Of a stretch of 64,000 nucleotides of DNA, positions 1-8,905 are shown in pieces. The stretch is from Streptomyces apocyni (GTDB taxonomy: Bacteria; Actinomycetota; Actinomycetes; Streptomycetales; Streptomycetaceae): assembly GCF_009739465.1 (NCBI RefSeq), contig NZ_WHOM01000036.1, positions 429,756 through 493,755 of the forward strand, given 5' to 3'. The stretch's first letter is position 1. Every line of letters starts with the position of its first letter. The translations under genes and the position numbers were made by a program. The notes under the pieces are model-generated. The model was not told the origin of the DNA, ran no database searches, and was given only the letters and a program-made list of their open reading frames with translations.

Positions 1-296
1 TGGCCGCCCGGTAGGGCAGGACGTTGTTCTATCGCCACGGCGGGGGGCTTCCCCGCAGCTTTGCAGAAAGGGCTGTTGCATGAGCAGCGCCTCCGACCAG
101 CATTCAAGGGCACAGCGTCCGTGGCACCACGAGTTGGCGCTCCGCTTCGCCGCGAGCTTCGGCGCGCGGATGCTGTGGAGTCTCCTGCAGACGGTGGCAC
201 GGAACTGCAGTTTGTAGCCGCAGTGGTGGTGGGGGCCTCGGACCCCACCACCAGAACTCGCCCTTTGCCTCATGCTCGATCACCGAGCACGCGATC
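1..296. other. Left-edge intergenic stretch
   Basis: No convincing gene. A GC-rich hairpin at 40-56 (GCGGGG, loop GGCTT, CCCCGC) looks like the terminator of a gene beyond the left edge. A 46-codon frame starts at the ATG at 80, but it has no recognisable content. Confidence 0.4.
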
Positions 297-2363
297 TCAC
301 GGCCACAACTTCAGGCGGAGTTGTACACCCTCGCCCCCGCGCGTTCGGCGCCGCCCTCTCTTACGCTTCTTGTGGGGAACCGAGACGCTCCGGGCAGCCC
401 TGGACTCAGGGGGAAGGTTGCCCCAGGTCGGGCGCAGTCCATCGATGTCAACTGAGCCAACCAAATTCTTTAGATACTTCTGCGTCTCGGGGTCGGTGGA
501 ATAAAGCACCGTCGCTCGGCTCGCTCGCGTCAACAGCACGTGGTACGCGTTGCGCACGCACTCGTCGAACCTCTCGTTACCCTTGGAGCGGATGCTCTCG
601 TCGGCTGAACCCGCGGTACGTACGCTCCACAGCTTCTTCTCCTCGTCACGAGTAAGGGCTGCGCGCTGGTATTCCCAATGGTCCGTCCGCCAAACCATGT
701 CATCCCCCAGGATCACCCCGCACCAGTCCCATTCGAGGCCCCGTGACGAATAGACGCATCCAATCTGGTCCACGCCCTCCGACCGAACACCCCAGATCTT
801 CGCCGGAGGCTCACCATTCCTACCAGCCGAGTCACCTTTCACGTTCCACGGGCGGTGCCAGCCCCCGATCTGCACGTCAGGAACAAGCTTGCCGCCCTTC
901 TGCAACTTGTGCCACGGCCAGCATAATCCAGCCACCATACGGGCACTCGCCCCGGCGGCATGCTCCTCTCGGATAATGCGTTCCATCTCCTCCGGACTGT
1001 CCGCTATCTCGACATGCATCAGACCGTCGGGCATCCACTCTTCCACCGGCCGGTTCGAAATGCCCAGTAGGTCATGCACCCAGTCTCGGTAGCGGTCGCT
1101 GCCTCCACAGCGGAACTGTCTGTGCAGTTCGTACGACGCGGGTTCGATTCCCCTACGCCTCACAGAATCGCGGATCAGCTCCACGGTGCCGACTTCCTTG
1201 GGGTGCACGACCTGACTTCCGTCAAGAAGGAATACGACCACCTTGGCAGCATCGAGGAGCTCCTCAACCTGCGGCTTCGTCCCCCACTGCGATTCGGGAA
1301 GGTAGCGTGACGCCGAACGCTCACGCAGCCCATGCGCCTCGTCGCAGATGAGAATATCGAACCGTGGCTCCGGCGGTTTGATAAAGCTGCTGAAGTATGC
1401 GAACTTACCCTGGAATGCTCCGTCTCCGTATCCGACATGCTGCTTCATCGCCGCGTCGAATGCCTGCGACCCACTGGTGTACCTGACTTCATGACCTTGC
1501 GCATCAAAATACTTGAGCAGCTCAATACCGATCGCGCTCTTTCCGGTCCCCGCTCCTCCTTTCACGATGAACACCGCTTGCTGTTCGACTTCGGGGAGCC
1601 GTTCGACGGAGAGACGGACGCTTCGGAATACTCTGCGCTGGTCGCCCCTCAGGGTGAAGACCGTGTCCTCTCCCTTCGATGAGATCATGGCATCCAGGAG
1701 CGGCGTGTTCCGGATCGCCATCCGCTGCAGGACGGTTTCCGCCGCCGAGGCGTTACCGCTCTCCGCAAAGCGTTCGCGGAGATCATCCATGAGGTCATCT
1801 CGATTGTCAGCGGTAACAGTCAGAGCATGTGGTCCTGTCAATGCGTGAGCCGAGAACAGTGGACCAATATCCGAGTCATGAGCATTGGGCAAGTAAGACA
1901 AGCCTGCGTACTCGATCCGCATGTCGCGCAGCGGACCGCTTTCGCCGGTGAAGTAGTCATAGACGCCCGCGAGCTGCTCACTCGGACGCGGCTTGGCCTG
2001 CTTGTAGCCGGGCACATCCACCTTGTTCCGGTCCCGTGGGTTCTGTGTAACCGAAGCCCATCTCTTCAGCTCGACAAGCAAAACTGACTCAAGCTCAGTT
2101 TCCGGGTGCCGCCCCACCAGAACGACGTCAACGGGGGCGGGTGCTCCCTCTGGCTGGCACTCCACAAGCATGTGGACACTGCCACGGCCCGCGGCAACCA
2201 AGTCGGACGCCAGCTGGATGAGGCTCTCCTTCCACGCCGCCTTCTCCGTATCCGAAACGTCGAATTTCTTGAAGGATAGCCAGCGGGCCGCCAGATGAGA
2301 GAGCAGCAAGCGGCGCTCATGAAGCCTGAGCAGGTCCTCCGCAGAAAGTTGCAGAAGAATCAC
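297..2363 (-). CDS. DUF2075 (Schlafen group 3-like) helicase with N-terminal PD-(D/E)xK-like region
   Basis: A 688-residue protein. The N-terminal third has a nuclease-like pair of motifs, VDVVLVG then LLVELKRW, matching the D...ExK core of PD-(D/E)xK enzymes. The rest is a superfamily 1-type ATPase: Walker A VKGGAGTGKS, Walker B ILICDEAH, a conserved LHRQFRCGGSDRY segment, and VLLTRAS near the C terminus. The family is known as DUF2075 or Schlafen group 3 helicase; its cellular role is poorly defined. The GTG at 2363 is preferred because GGGGGA lies 7 bases upstream. A longer frame reaches an ATG at 2417 but would overlap the divergent neighbour's upstream region. The plus-strand paralogue next door shares the same architecture. 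Helicase and nuclease activities are inferred. Confidence 0.85.
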   Translation of the reverse strand: MILLQLSAEDLLRLHERRLLLSHLAARWLSFKKFDVSDTEKAAWKESLIQLASDLVAAGRGSVHMLVECQPEGAPAPVDVVLVGRHPETELESVLLVELKRWASVTQNPRDRNKVDVPGYKQAKPRPSEQLAGVYDYFTGESGPLRDMRIEYAGLSYLPNAHDSDIGPLFSAHALTGPHALTVTADNRDDLMDDLRERFAESGNASAAETVLQRMAIRNTPLLDAMISSKGEDTVFTLRGDQRRVFRSVRLSVERLPEVEQQAVFIVKGGAGTGKSAIGIELLKYFDAQGHEVRYTSGSQAFDAAMKQHVGYGDGAFQGKFAYFSSFIKPPEPRFDILICDEAHGLRERSASRYLPESQWGTKPQVEELLDAAKVVVFLLDGSQVVHPKEVGTVELIRDSVRRRGIEPASYELHRQFRCGGSDRYRDWVHDLLGISNRPVEEWMPDGLMHVEIADSPEEMERIIREEHAAGASARMVAGLCWPWHKLQKGGKLVPDVQIGGWHRPWNVKGDSAGRNGEPPAKIWGVRSEGVDQIGCVYSSRGLEWDWCGVILGDDMVWRTDHWEYQRAALTRDEEKKLWSVRTAGSADESIRSKGNERFDECVRNAYHVLLTRASRATVLYSTDPETQKYLKNLVGSVDIDGLRPTWGNLPPESRAARSVSVPHKKRKRGRRRTRGGEGVQLRLKLWP

Positions 2364-2638
2364 GAGAACATCCCCCAAAGCTCGAGTAACTCGTGCGGGG
2401 TGGGGGCATGTCCTCATGGGGAAGCCCGCCGGGCCGCACCCGACAGCTGATCACTCTACAAACATCCGCCCCCCTCCCCATGAGAGAGACGGCGGACGAT
2501 CTTCGCCGCAAGCGATTCGATAGGATTCGAGTTCACCGTCATTGCGGCCCGCGGGGCTTCCGCTCCGCCTCCGTGGCGGGGTCTCGAAGGACACGTCCCC
2601 ACCCGCACGAGCTACTTCGCGCTGCCTGGGGGCATTCC

Positions 2639-4525
2639 ATGTTGTTCCGCGACTCCGCTACCGCGGTCGCCGCCCGCCACCTCGAAGGGTCGCTGGCCCT
2701 GCACCTCACCGAGCAGTTCATGCACGCGCACGGCTACCTGCCTGGCCCCTCGGAGGTGCGTTCCTGGCAGCGGAGCATCCCCGCGCTGACCTACGCGCTG
2801 CTGGACGCCGGGCTGGGGCAGGTGGAGGTGGAGGTGTTGTTGGAGTACGGCCTGCCGCTGACCAGCAAGCGAGTGGACGCGCTGCTCGCGGGCGTACATC
2901 CCAGGACTCGGGAACCGTCGTACGTCGTCGTGGAGCTCAAACGGTGGAGCGAGGCGCATCCGGACGAGGATGATCCGTTACTGTGCCGCTTTGAAGCGTA
3001 CGTCCGGCCGGTGCTGAACCCGATCGAGCAGGTACGCGGATACTGCGACTATCTGGTCGCCTTCAACGGCGCGTTGGCCGAGCATCCGGAACGCGTCTCC
3101 GGGGCTGCTTATCTCCACAACGCGACCGCGTTCGGCGTCAGCGGGCTGGACGAGGTCGAGCAGAGCGAGCGCGGGCTGTTCACCGTCGGCAAGCGTGGCG
3201 AGTTCCTCGCGTATCTGCAGGCGAAGTTGGCCCCGGCGCGGGGGGCGGATGCCGCTGACGCTCTGCTGAGCGGGAAGGTACGGCCTTCCAAGCAGTTGAT
3301 GGACGTCGCGGCTCAAGAAGTCCGGGAGCGTGAACAGTTCGTGCTGCTGGACGAGCAGCGCGTGGCGTACGAGATGGTGTTGAGGGCGGTCCGCAAGGCG
3401 CACGAGGCCGACCACAAGGAAGTGGTGGTCATCACCGGTGGCCCGGGGACGGGTAAGAGCGTGATCGCCCTCTCGCTGCTCGGTGAGCTCTACCGGCAGG
3501 GGATCTCGGCGCTGCACGCGACCGGATCTCAGTCCTTCACCAAGACCATGCGCAAGGTCGCGGGTGCGCGCAAGCGCGAGGTACAGGATCTCTTCAAGTA
3601 CTTCAACAGCTTCATGAGCGCGCAGCGCAACGGCCTTGCCGTGCTGATCTGCGACGAGGCACATCGCATCCGTGAGACATCCGCCAACCGCTACACACCC
3701 GCGGCGCAGCGCACTGGCAAGCGGCAGATCGAGGAGCTGATCGACGCGGCGCGCGTCCCCGTGTTCCTCCTCGATCAGCACCAGGTCGTACGGCCGGGCG
3801 AGATGGGTACCGTCGAGGAGATCAGGGATGCGGCGGCAGCCAAGAACCTGACGTGTCGCGAGGTGTCACTGGACAGCCAGTTCCGCTGCGGCGGAAGTGA
3901 CGCCTACCTGCGGTGGGTGGTACGGCTGCTCGGGCTCGAGGGCGGGGAGCCCGTGGAGTGGGAGCCGGACGGCCGGATGGAGTTGGCCGTCGCCGAGTCC
4001 CCGGAGGAGCTGGAAACGTTTCTGGAGGGGAAGCGGGTCAAGGGGTACGGGGCGCGGATGTCGGCCGGATTCTGCTGGAGGTGGTCGGATGCCAAGCCAG
4101 GTGAACCGCTGCCGACCGACGTGGTGATCGGTGGCTGGGCCCGGCCGTGGAACCTCAAGGGTGAGCGCTCCGTGATGGGGGCTCCTCCCTCGGCGCTCTG
4201 GGCCACCGACCCGGCCGGGTTCGGACAGGTGGGCTGCGTCTACACCGCGCAGGGCTTCGAGTACGACTGGAGCGGGGTCATCCTGGGGCCGGATCTGGTG
4301 TGGCGGGGTGAGCGGTGGGTGGTCGACCGTGCCGCGTCCAAGGACCCGGTGTTCAGGCGGTCCACGCCCGACGCGGATGTGGACCGCCTGATTCGGAACA
4401 CGTACAAGGTGCTGCTGACGCGCGGCATGGTGGGCACGGTGCTCTACTCAACCGACGCCGAGACACGGGCCAAGCTACGGGAGCTCGTACAGTCAACAGC
4501 CCGCACGCCGCTGCCCACCGCGTAG
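2639..4525 (+). CDS. DUF2075 (Schlafen group 3-like) helicase, divergent paralogue
   Basis: A 628-residue protein with the same plan as its divergent neighbour. The nuclease-like motif is D80 (KRVDALLAG) with E99-x-K101 (VVVELKRW). The helicase part has Walker A ITGGPGTGKS, Walker B VLICDEAH, the DSQFRCGGSDAY segment and VLLTRGM near the end. The ATG at 2639 is chosen because translation from it aligns with the paralogue; the open frame extends upstream to 2393 but that part is unlike any protein and lies over the divergent promoter region. A TTA leucine codon (2978-2980) suggests dependence on the bldA tRNA. The two genes differ clearly in sequence, so the duplication is old or they were acquired as a pair. 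Confidence 0.85.
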   Translation: MLFRDSATAVAARHLEGSLALHLTEQFMHAHGYLPGPSEVRSWQRSIPALTYALLDAGLGQVEVEVLLEYGLPLTSKRVDALLAGVHPRTREPSYVVVELKRWSEAHPDEDDPLLCRFEAYVRPVLNPIEQVRGYCDYLVAFNGALAEHPERVSGAAYLHNATAFGVSGLDEVEQSERGLFTVGKRGEFLAYLQAKLAPARGADAADALLSGKVRPSKQLMDVAAQEVREREQFVLLDEQRVAYEMVLRAVRKAHEADHKEVVVITGGPGTGKSVIALSLLGELYRQGISALHATGSQSFTKTMRKVAGARKREVQDLFKYFNSFMSAQRNGLAVLICDEAHRIRETSANRYTPAAQRTGKRQIEELIDAARVPVFLLDQHQVVRPGEMGTVEEIRDAAAAKNLTCREVSLDSQFRCGGSDAYLRWVVRLLGLEGGEPVEWEPDGRMELAVAESPEELETFLEGKRVKGYGARMSAGFCWRWSDAKPGEPLPTDVVIGGWARPWNLKGERSVMGAPPSALWATDPAGFGQVGCVYTAQGFEYDWSGVILGPDLVWRGERWVVDRAASKDPVFRRSTPDADVDRLIRNTYKVLLTRGMVGTVLYSTDAETRAKLRELVQSTARTPLPTA

Positions 4526-4684
4526 CGCGGCATGGTACCGCGTGATGCCGTGGCTGCCGGTGATCGGGCTGTGCCAGGTGTCGAAATAAGCAGTTCTGAG
4601 GTACCTCTACCAGTCACGGCCCCGGGCGGCGGCCTGGGCCGAGTCGGATCTCCGCCGCCGCGACGCCCTCTCCAGCGGCACGCC

Positions 4685-5293
4685 CTACGAGGGGCCGCCC
4701 GACCGTGACAGCGCCCAGCTCCGGTACGAGAACGCCTTGGCGATCCCGAGCAGCCCGGTCACCCACAGGGCCACTCCGGCGCCCATGCCCAGTACCGCGT
4801 CGGGGACCGTGAGGGCCGCAGCCGCCGTCTCGAAGGACACCCAGAGGCCGAGCGCACACGGTGCGAAAGACAGCAGCAGCCAGGCGAGGCTCCGCCCGGG
4901 CGCCCGTAGTCGGGCATCCGCGCCGGGCTCCCGGTCGAGGTCCCGCCACTCGTCCATGAGTCCGCGCACCTCCCGGTCCCGCCGTATGCCGGACACCATG
5001 ACGAGGGCGGCGGGAACAAGCGCCCCGAGGCCCAAGGGAACAAGGAGCGGCCCCATCATCAGCATCATCTTGTCACCGCGGGGCCCGAGCCCCTGCAGCG
5101 GCATGGTGAGCAGCACCCACCCGAGGGCACCCAGCGCCCCCATCAGCCAGAGCAGCAGAAGCCGCCCGGCTCCGAGACCGCGCGTCCGCAGCACTTGGAG
5201 CGCTGTGGCCCGGTCCGCGAGCATCGCCTCCCGATCCGGCCAGACCCGCAGGTGAGCGGGAGGTGGCGGTGGAGGAAGAGACGCGCGGAGCAT
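4685..5293 (-). CDS. Four-helix membrane protein of unknown function
   Basis: A 202-residue protein. A proline-rich N terminus (LPPPPPPAHLRVW) is followed by two hydrophobic helices (about residues 45-65 and 75-100), a charged stretch containing RDREVRGLMDEWRDLDRE, and two more helices (about 130-150 and 160-180). The ATG at 5293 has GAGGG a few bases upstream. It is divergent from the toxin operon and shows no sign of belonging to it. I do not recognise the family. Confidence 0.7.
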   Translation of the reverse strand: MLRASLPPPPPPAHLRVWPDREAMLADRATALQVLRTRGLGAGRLLLLWLMGALGALGWVLLTMPLQGLGPRGDKMMLMMGPLLVPLGLGALVPAALVMVSGIRRDREVRGLMDEWRDLDREPGADARLRAPGRSLAWLLLSFAPCALGLWVSFETAAAALTVPDAVLGMGAGVALWVTGLLGIAKAFSYRSWALSRSGGPS

Positions 5294-5482
5294 AGAAACC
5301 CTCGGACGGCGACGAGCACGGACTGCCCGACGCTATCGCGCACCCGGAGACCCCGGGAACGCGGGTGGCAGAGGCCACAGCCGTCACACATTGCCGGTGC
5401 GGGCAATCGCACCCCCGTTCGCTAGAGTGACACAAGTGGCCATTGGTGACCGGGAACTGACGGTTGCTGATCGGGGGGATCT

Positions 5483-5878
5483 ATGGAGCAGCAGCCCAGA
5501 CTGAAGGCGAAGCGTGACAAGCTCACCAACCTCGCCGACGACCTCGACGCCATGCAGGACTACCTCGACCAGCAGGTCAAACGCATGGACACAGTAGTCG
5601 ACAGCATCGAGGCAGGCTGGCGCGGGCCGGCGGCCAAGGCGTACCGGACACTGCACCGGGGTGCCGCCAAGGACGCCGTACGGATCCGGATGGTGATGCA
5701 GCGACTCGAACAGGCCGTACGCCTAGGCCGGGACGGCTTCTCGGCGCAGGATCTGGCCGTGATGGAGAGCCTCCGGAAGATCCAGGCCGAGGTGAACGTG
5801 AAGGATGAGGTGGACAAGCTCTCCACGCCGAACCAGGACGTGCCGCGCAAGCCGCGCAGTGGGCTCGCCGACCTCTGA
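5483..5878 (+). CDS. WXG-motif protein, first gene of the toxin operon
   Basis: A 131-residue, largely helical protein with a WXG motif in the turn (EAGWRGPAAKAY, about residue 47), as in ESX/type VII secretion small proteins. It is longer than the ~100-residue norm because of a C-terminal tail. The ATG at 5483 follows GGGGGA. It is 13 bases before the next WXG gene, and both sit immediately upstream of a large toxin-like protein. The inferred role is a helical partner or targeting factor for export of that toxin. No EccC-type ATPase or other secretion machinery is in this window. Confidence 0.75.
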   Translation: MEQQPRLKAKRDKLTNLADDLDAMQDYLDQQVKRMDTVVDSIEAGWRGPAAKAYRTLHRGAAKDAVRIRMVMQRLEQAVRLGRDGFSAQDLAVMESLRKIQAEVNVKDEVDKLSTPNQDVPRKPRSGLADL

Positions 5879-5891
5879 GCACGGGGAAGAA

Positions 5892-6194
5892 ATGTCGGAC
5901 GACGAACACATAACCGTCAACTTCGCCACGCTGCACAGCCTTACCGGCGAGCTTGAGGACATCATCAAAAGGCTCAACGAACGTCTGGACGTGCTCTACG
6001 AACGCGTCGAGAAGGTCGTCCTGACCTGGGAGGGTGAGGCCCGCGAGGTCTTCGTCGACGAGCTCGACAAATGGGACCGGTCCGCGCAGGACCTGGAAGC
6101 GGCGCAGGCCTGGCTGCACGAGGTTGTGACCAAGGGGCACACCAACTACGCGGCGGCGCACCAGGCGGTGCTGCGGGGCTGGGGCGGTCACTGA
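5892..6194 (+). CDS. WXG100-family protein
   Basis: Exactly 100 residues, the classic WXG100 size, with LTWEGEAREVF as the WXG turn between two predicted helices. The ATG at 5892 has GGGGAAGA upstream; an in-frame start at 5805 would run deep into the previous gene and is not needed. Its stop overlaps the toxin start (TGATG), so translation is probably coupled. WXG100 proteins are secreted as dimers by type VII systems and often pair with large substrates encoded next to them; that pairing is inferred here from gene order. Confidence 0.85.
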   Translation: MSDDEHITVNFATLHSLTGELEDIIKRLNERLDVLYERVEKVVLTWEGEAREVFVDELDKWDRSAQDLEAAQAWLHEVVTKGHTNYAAAHQAVLRGWGGH

Positions 6195-7972
6195 TGGCGG
6201 GTCCCAACCCCGGCCCCCAGCCCGGCCCTCGGCCCGGCGCGCAGGGCCCCGGCCAGAGCGGCACCATCGATGTCAAGCCGTCCGACCTCCACCGCGTGTC
6301 CGGCGGGGTGGCCGCGCAGCAGACGCCGATGGACAAGGGGGCCAAGGACCTCCTGGAGACACTGAGGAAGTACCCGGACGCCGGTGGCTACGGCACCGCC
6401 CCGGAGGCGTTCGCCGCCGCGTACGTGAAAGTCGGGAACCGCTTTCTGGAGGTGTGGGCGAAGAGCGTCGTCAGCATCGGCGGCGCGGCAACCGGCTTCA
6501 CCGCGACCGCCAACAACTACGCCAAGGCCGAGGCGGCCAACGACCCGACGGGCAAGACCAAAGCCGTCACCCAGCCACTTCCGAAGGTCATCGAGGAGGC
6601 GCCGGTCTACGGTTCCGTGCCGAACCTCAAATGGGGTGATGACGACGGCGGCGACGATTTCATCCGGACGCTCCTCGAGTGGGTGCCCGGTCCGGTACGG
6701 GAGGTCCTGCGCCCGATCGTGAAGCATGCGTACCGCATGGGCAAGGTCGCCGAGGTCTACCCGTATCCGCAGCAGCACTACCTCGACTCGCTGTCCAAGG
6801 CCTGGATGGCGATGACGATGACGCTCTCCATGGCTGAGAGCACGCTGACCGGGAATGTCAGCAGCATCACCCAGCAGAGCAACAGCGAGTGGCACGACGC
6901 CATGCGACAGTTCTGCAGCTCCCTGTGGGGCACGACCGCTTGGGGCGGCAGCCGTGAGGGCTACGAGTGGAAACACGACTCGGCCTCGTCGCGGACCGCC
7001 ACGCACCCCGTGATGACGGTCCTCTTCGACACCGCCCAGAAGGTCGGCGACCTCCTCTACGACTTCGCCGAAGCGGCCGTGTACATCAACCGCGAGGTGT
7101 GGGACGTCTACACGGACGCGATACGCGAGGCGATCCCGAAGGTCGAGGTGAACCTGAAGGACGGCGTCGGGATGGACGACGTCACGGGGCTCATCAAGGG
7201 CGTGGTGAAGACCGTCGCCAAGGGCGCGAGTCAGCTCGGTGTGGGCATCGTCCTCAACATCGACACCCCCAGGCTGAACGCCATCGTCAACGAGTACAAC
7301 CGGCGGGTCAACGCGCTCGTACCGCAGCTGAACGCGCTGATGGGACCACTCGACGAGGCACACCGCAGCGCCCCGAAGTTCGAGGCGCAGGAAGCCCGCG
7401 CCGAGGCGTTCGGCAAGCGTGCGCTCAACGAGTTCAAGAAGGAGCACCGGTGGACTGATCCGGACGACACCAAGAACGGCGTCTACAAGATCGACCTGGC
7501 CGGCTCCGAGTGGATGAACAACGGCCACACCCTCGACAAGCATGTGGGAAAGTCCGACGAGCAACTCGCCCAGCGCCTGCGCGACCAGAGCCAGCCACCC
7601 ACTCCTAGTTGGCCACACAACAAGCCGACCATCGCCGCAGCCTCGACGTTCGAGAACGGGGAGAAGGCCCAAGAACTTACACAGCACAACATCGCCCAGA
7701 ATTCCCAGGCCATCAAGGCGTGGCTGGAGGGTCCCCCACCCCCCACCAACGGGAGCAGGCCAGAGTCGTTCGACGGGTCCGCACCCAGTGGCGAGTACAG
7801 CGGACGCAGTGTCTCAAAGCAGCCGGTCGATCCGAACGACCCGATGAGCGGATTCAAGCAGGGCGGCCTGAACGCCAAGGCCGTCCCGGTCACGGGGATC
7901 AGGACCGTACTTAAGTACGATGACTCCCTGGACCCGCCATTCGTGGTCCTGACCTCAATGCCAGTTCCCTGA
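6194..7972 (+). CDS. Polymorphic toxin with C-terminal RNase A-like (CdiA-CT) domain
   Basis: A 592-residue protein. A proline/glycine-rich start (about 1-25) is followed by a long helical region (about 30-430) with no classical signal peptide, as expected of a WXG-associated substrate. The last ~155 residues resemble the bacterial CdiA-CT RNase A-like domain: GHTLDKHVGK (H445, H450), then ASTFENGEKAQELTQHNIAQNSQAIKAWL, ending in TGIRTVLKYDD...FVVLTSMP. Members of that family cleave RNA with a conserved His and other residues in these segments; activity here is inferred. A proline/serine-rich insert lies inside the domain, between the AWL segment and the last strand. The ATG at 6194 overlaps the stop of the WXG100 gene. 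The gene just downstream is the best immunity candidate. Confidence 0.85.
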   Translation: MAGPNPGPQPGPRPGAQGPGQSGTIDVKPSDLHRVSGGVAAQQTPMDKGAKDLLETLRKYPDAGGYGTAPEAFAAAYVKVGNRFLEVWAKSVVSIGGAATGFTATANNYAKAEAANDPTGKTKAVTQPLPKVIEEAPVYGSVPNLKWGDDDGGDDFIRTLLEWVPGPVREVLRPIVKHAYRMGKVAEVYPYPQQHYLDSLSKAWMAMTMTLSMAESTLTGNVSSITQQSNSEWHDAMRQFCSSLWGTTAWGGSREGYEWKHDSASSRTATHPVMTVLFDTAQKVGDLLYDFAEAAVYINREVWDVYTDAIREAIPKVEVNLKDGVGMDDVTGLIKGVVKTVAKGASQLGVGIVLNIDTPRLNAIVNEYNRRVNALVPQLNALMGPLDEAHRSAPKFEAQEARAEAFGKRALNEFKKEHRWTDPDDTKNGVYKIDLAGSEWMNNGHTLDKHVGKSDEQLAQRLRDQSQPPTPSWPHNKPTIAAASTFENGEKAQELTQHNIAQNSQAIKAWLEGPPPPTNGSRPESFDGSAPSGEYSGRSVSKQPVDPNDPMSGFKQGGLNAKAVPVTGIRTVLKYDDSLDPPFVVLTSMPVP

Positions 7973-7988
7973 GAGGACTAAGGAACCT

Positions 7989-8561
7989 GTGTTGAATCCG
8001 GCCTCGCAACAGGACTGGGAAGCGGCAGCGCTGCGTCTCTTCGAGGACGAGTACGTGTTCGTGGCCACTGGTCCACGACGTCATGCGGACTGGCGTACCG
8101 ACGTACTGGCGGTCATGAGCCGCGCCACGAGCGATCCACGCGGCTGGGAGACATTGGACGAGGACAAGGAGCGGAGTACGGAATACCCGGAACGAGACGC
8201 CTCTTTCCCGTTCACCGTATCCACAGAGTCCCGACTCGGTGAGATCCTCCACGAGGTAGGACCTGGCCCGGCGGCGCAGTTGCTCGTTGCCCTGACCGAT
8301 GAGTGGTTCCAGGTGAAGAACATTCGGGATTTCCCCAAACGCAGGGAAGTCCTGCTGGCTGACGCGCGTACGCTGCTCGCCCGGTACACACCCGGCTACA
8401 CCTGCTACACAACGGCCGGAAACGCGGCAGGTGACCGGACTCCTGAGTTCTTCGACAAAGTCACCGGCGGGTTCCAGGCCACCGATTACCTGTCAGATCT
8501 GGGTCTCGTCGTGGTGTCCTCCGAGGAAGTCGGCGTCTTCTGGCGGTTCAACACCTACTGA
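7989..8561 (+). CDS. Candidate immunity protein for the RNase A-like toxin
   Basis: A 190-residue soluble acidic protein starting at a GTG 16 bases after the toxin stop, with AGGA upstream. I recognise no domain. It has a tryptophan/aspartate-rich N terminus (QQDWEAAALRLFEDEY), a central LLVALTDEWFQVKNIRDF helix and a C-terminal LGLVVVSSEEVGVFWRFNTY strand pair. The position directly after a polymorphic toxin and the lack of signal peptide or membrane segments fit an immunity protein. That function is inference from position only. Confidence 0.55.
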   Translation: MLNPASQQDWEAAALRLFEDEYVFVATGPRRHADWRTDVLAVMSRATSDPRGWETLDEDKERSTEYPERDASFPFTVSTESRLGEILHEVGPGPAAQLLVALTDEWFQVKNIRDFPKRREVLLADARTLLARYTPGYTCYTTAGNAAGDRTPEFFDKVTGGFQATDYLSDLGLVVVSSEEVGVFWRFNTY

Positions 8562-8593
8562 GGCTCCCCAGGAGACAGGAGAAGGGCACCCCC

Positions 8594-8893
8594 ATGCGCA
8601 CCCGCAGCTCCACCTACCCCGACCGCGAGACCGCCCAGTGGGCCACCCAGCAGGTGGTCACCCGCAACGAGCAGGCCATCCACCGATGGCTCGCCCAGGG
8701 CACCCGGCCTCGGCTGACCCTTGAGGCCGCATGGCCGTCCCGGGACGAGCCGGTCGGGCGGGTACTGCTGCAGGCGATGCTGCTCGCCGGGCGCGAGCCT
8801 GTGGACGTCCGGGCGGCGCGGGTCGTGCTGCGGCGCGAGCCGACGAGTCCGCACGGCTTCGTCGTGCACGCCACCTTCCCGATCTACCTCTAG
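8594..8893 (+). CDS. Orphan C-terminal half of an RNase A-like toxin domain
   Basis: A 99-residue protein with its own good ribosome binding site (AGGAGAAGGGC). It aligns by eye with the second half of the upstream toxin domain: RSSTYPDRETAQWATQQVVTRNEQAIHRWL matches ASTFENGEKAQELTQHNIAQNSQAIKAWL, and ARVVLRREPTSPHGFVVHATFPI matches TVLKYDDSLDPPFVVLTSMP. The segment carrying the catalytic histidine (GHTLxxHVGK) is missing, so it is probably not an active RNase. It may be a leftover displaced toxin cassette, as occurs in CdiA/Rhs loci, or an adaptor retained with its immunity gene. Confidence 0.7.
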   Translation: MRTRSSTYPDRETAQWATQQVVTRNEQAIHRWLAQGTRPRLTLEAAWPSRDEPVGRVLLQAMLLAGREPVDVRAARVVLRREPTSPHGFVVHATFPIYL

Positions 8894-8905
8894 GAATAAT
8901 CCGCC

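Noticed and set aside
80..220. 46-codon frame with a passable ribosome binding site
   Set aside because: The product has no recognisable motif, and the region overlaps other frames equally well; support is too weak to call a gene.
1138..1155. tRNA T-arm-like GGGTTCGATTCCCC
   Set aside because: It lies inside the minus-strand helicase gene in a normal coding context, and no acceptor or anticodon arm can be drawn around it.
4526..4613. CGGCAT...ATGCCG repeat after the second helicase
   Set aside because: Only 6 bp stems with mismatched context; too weak to call a terminator.
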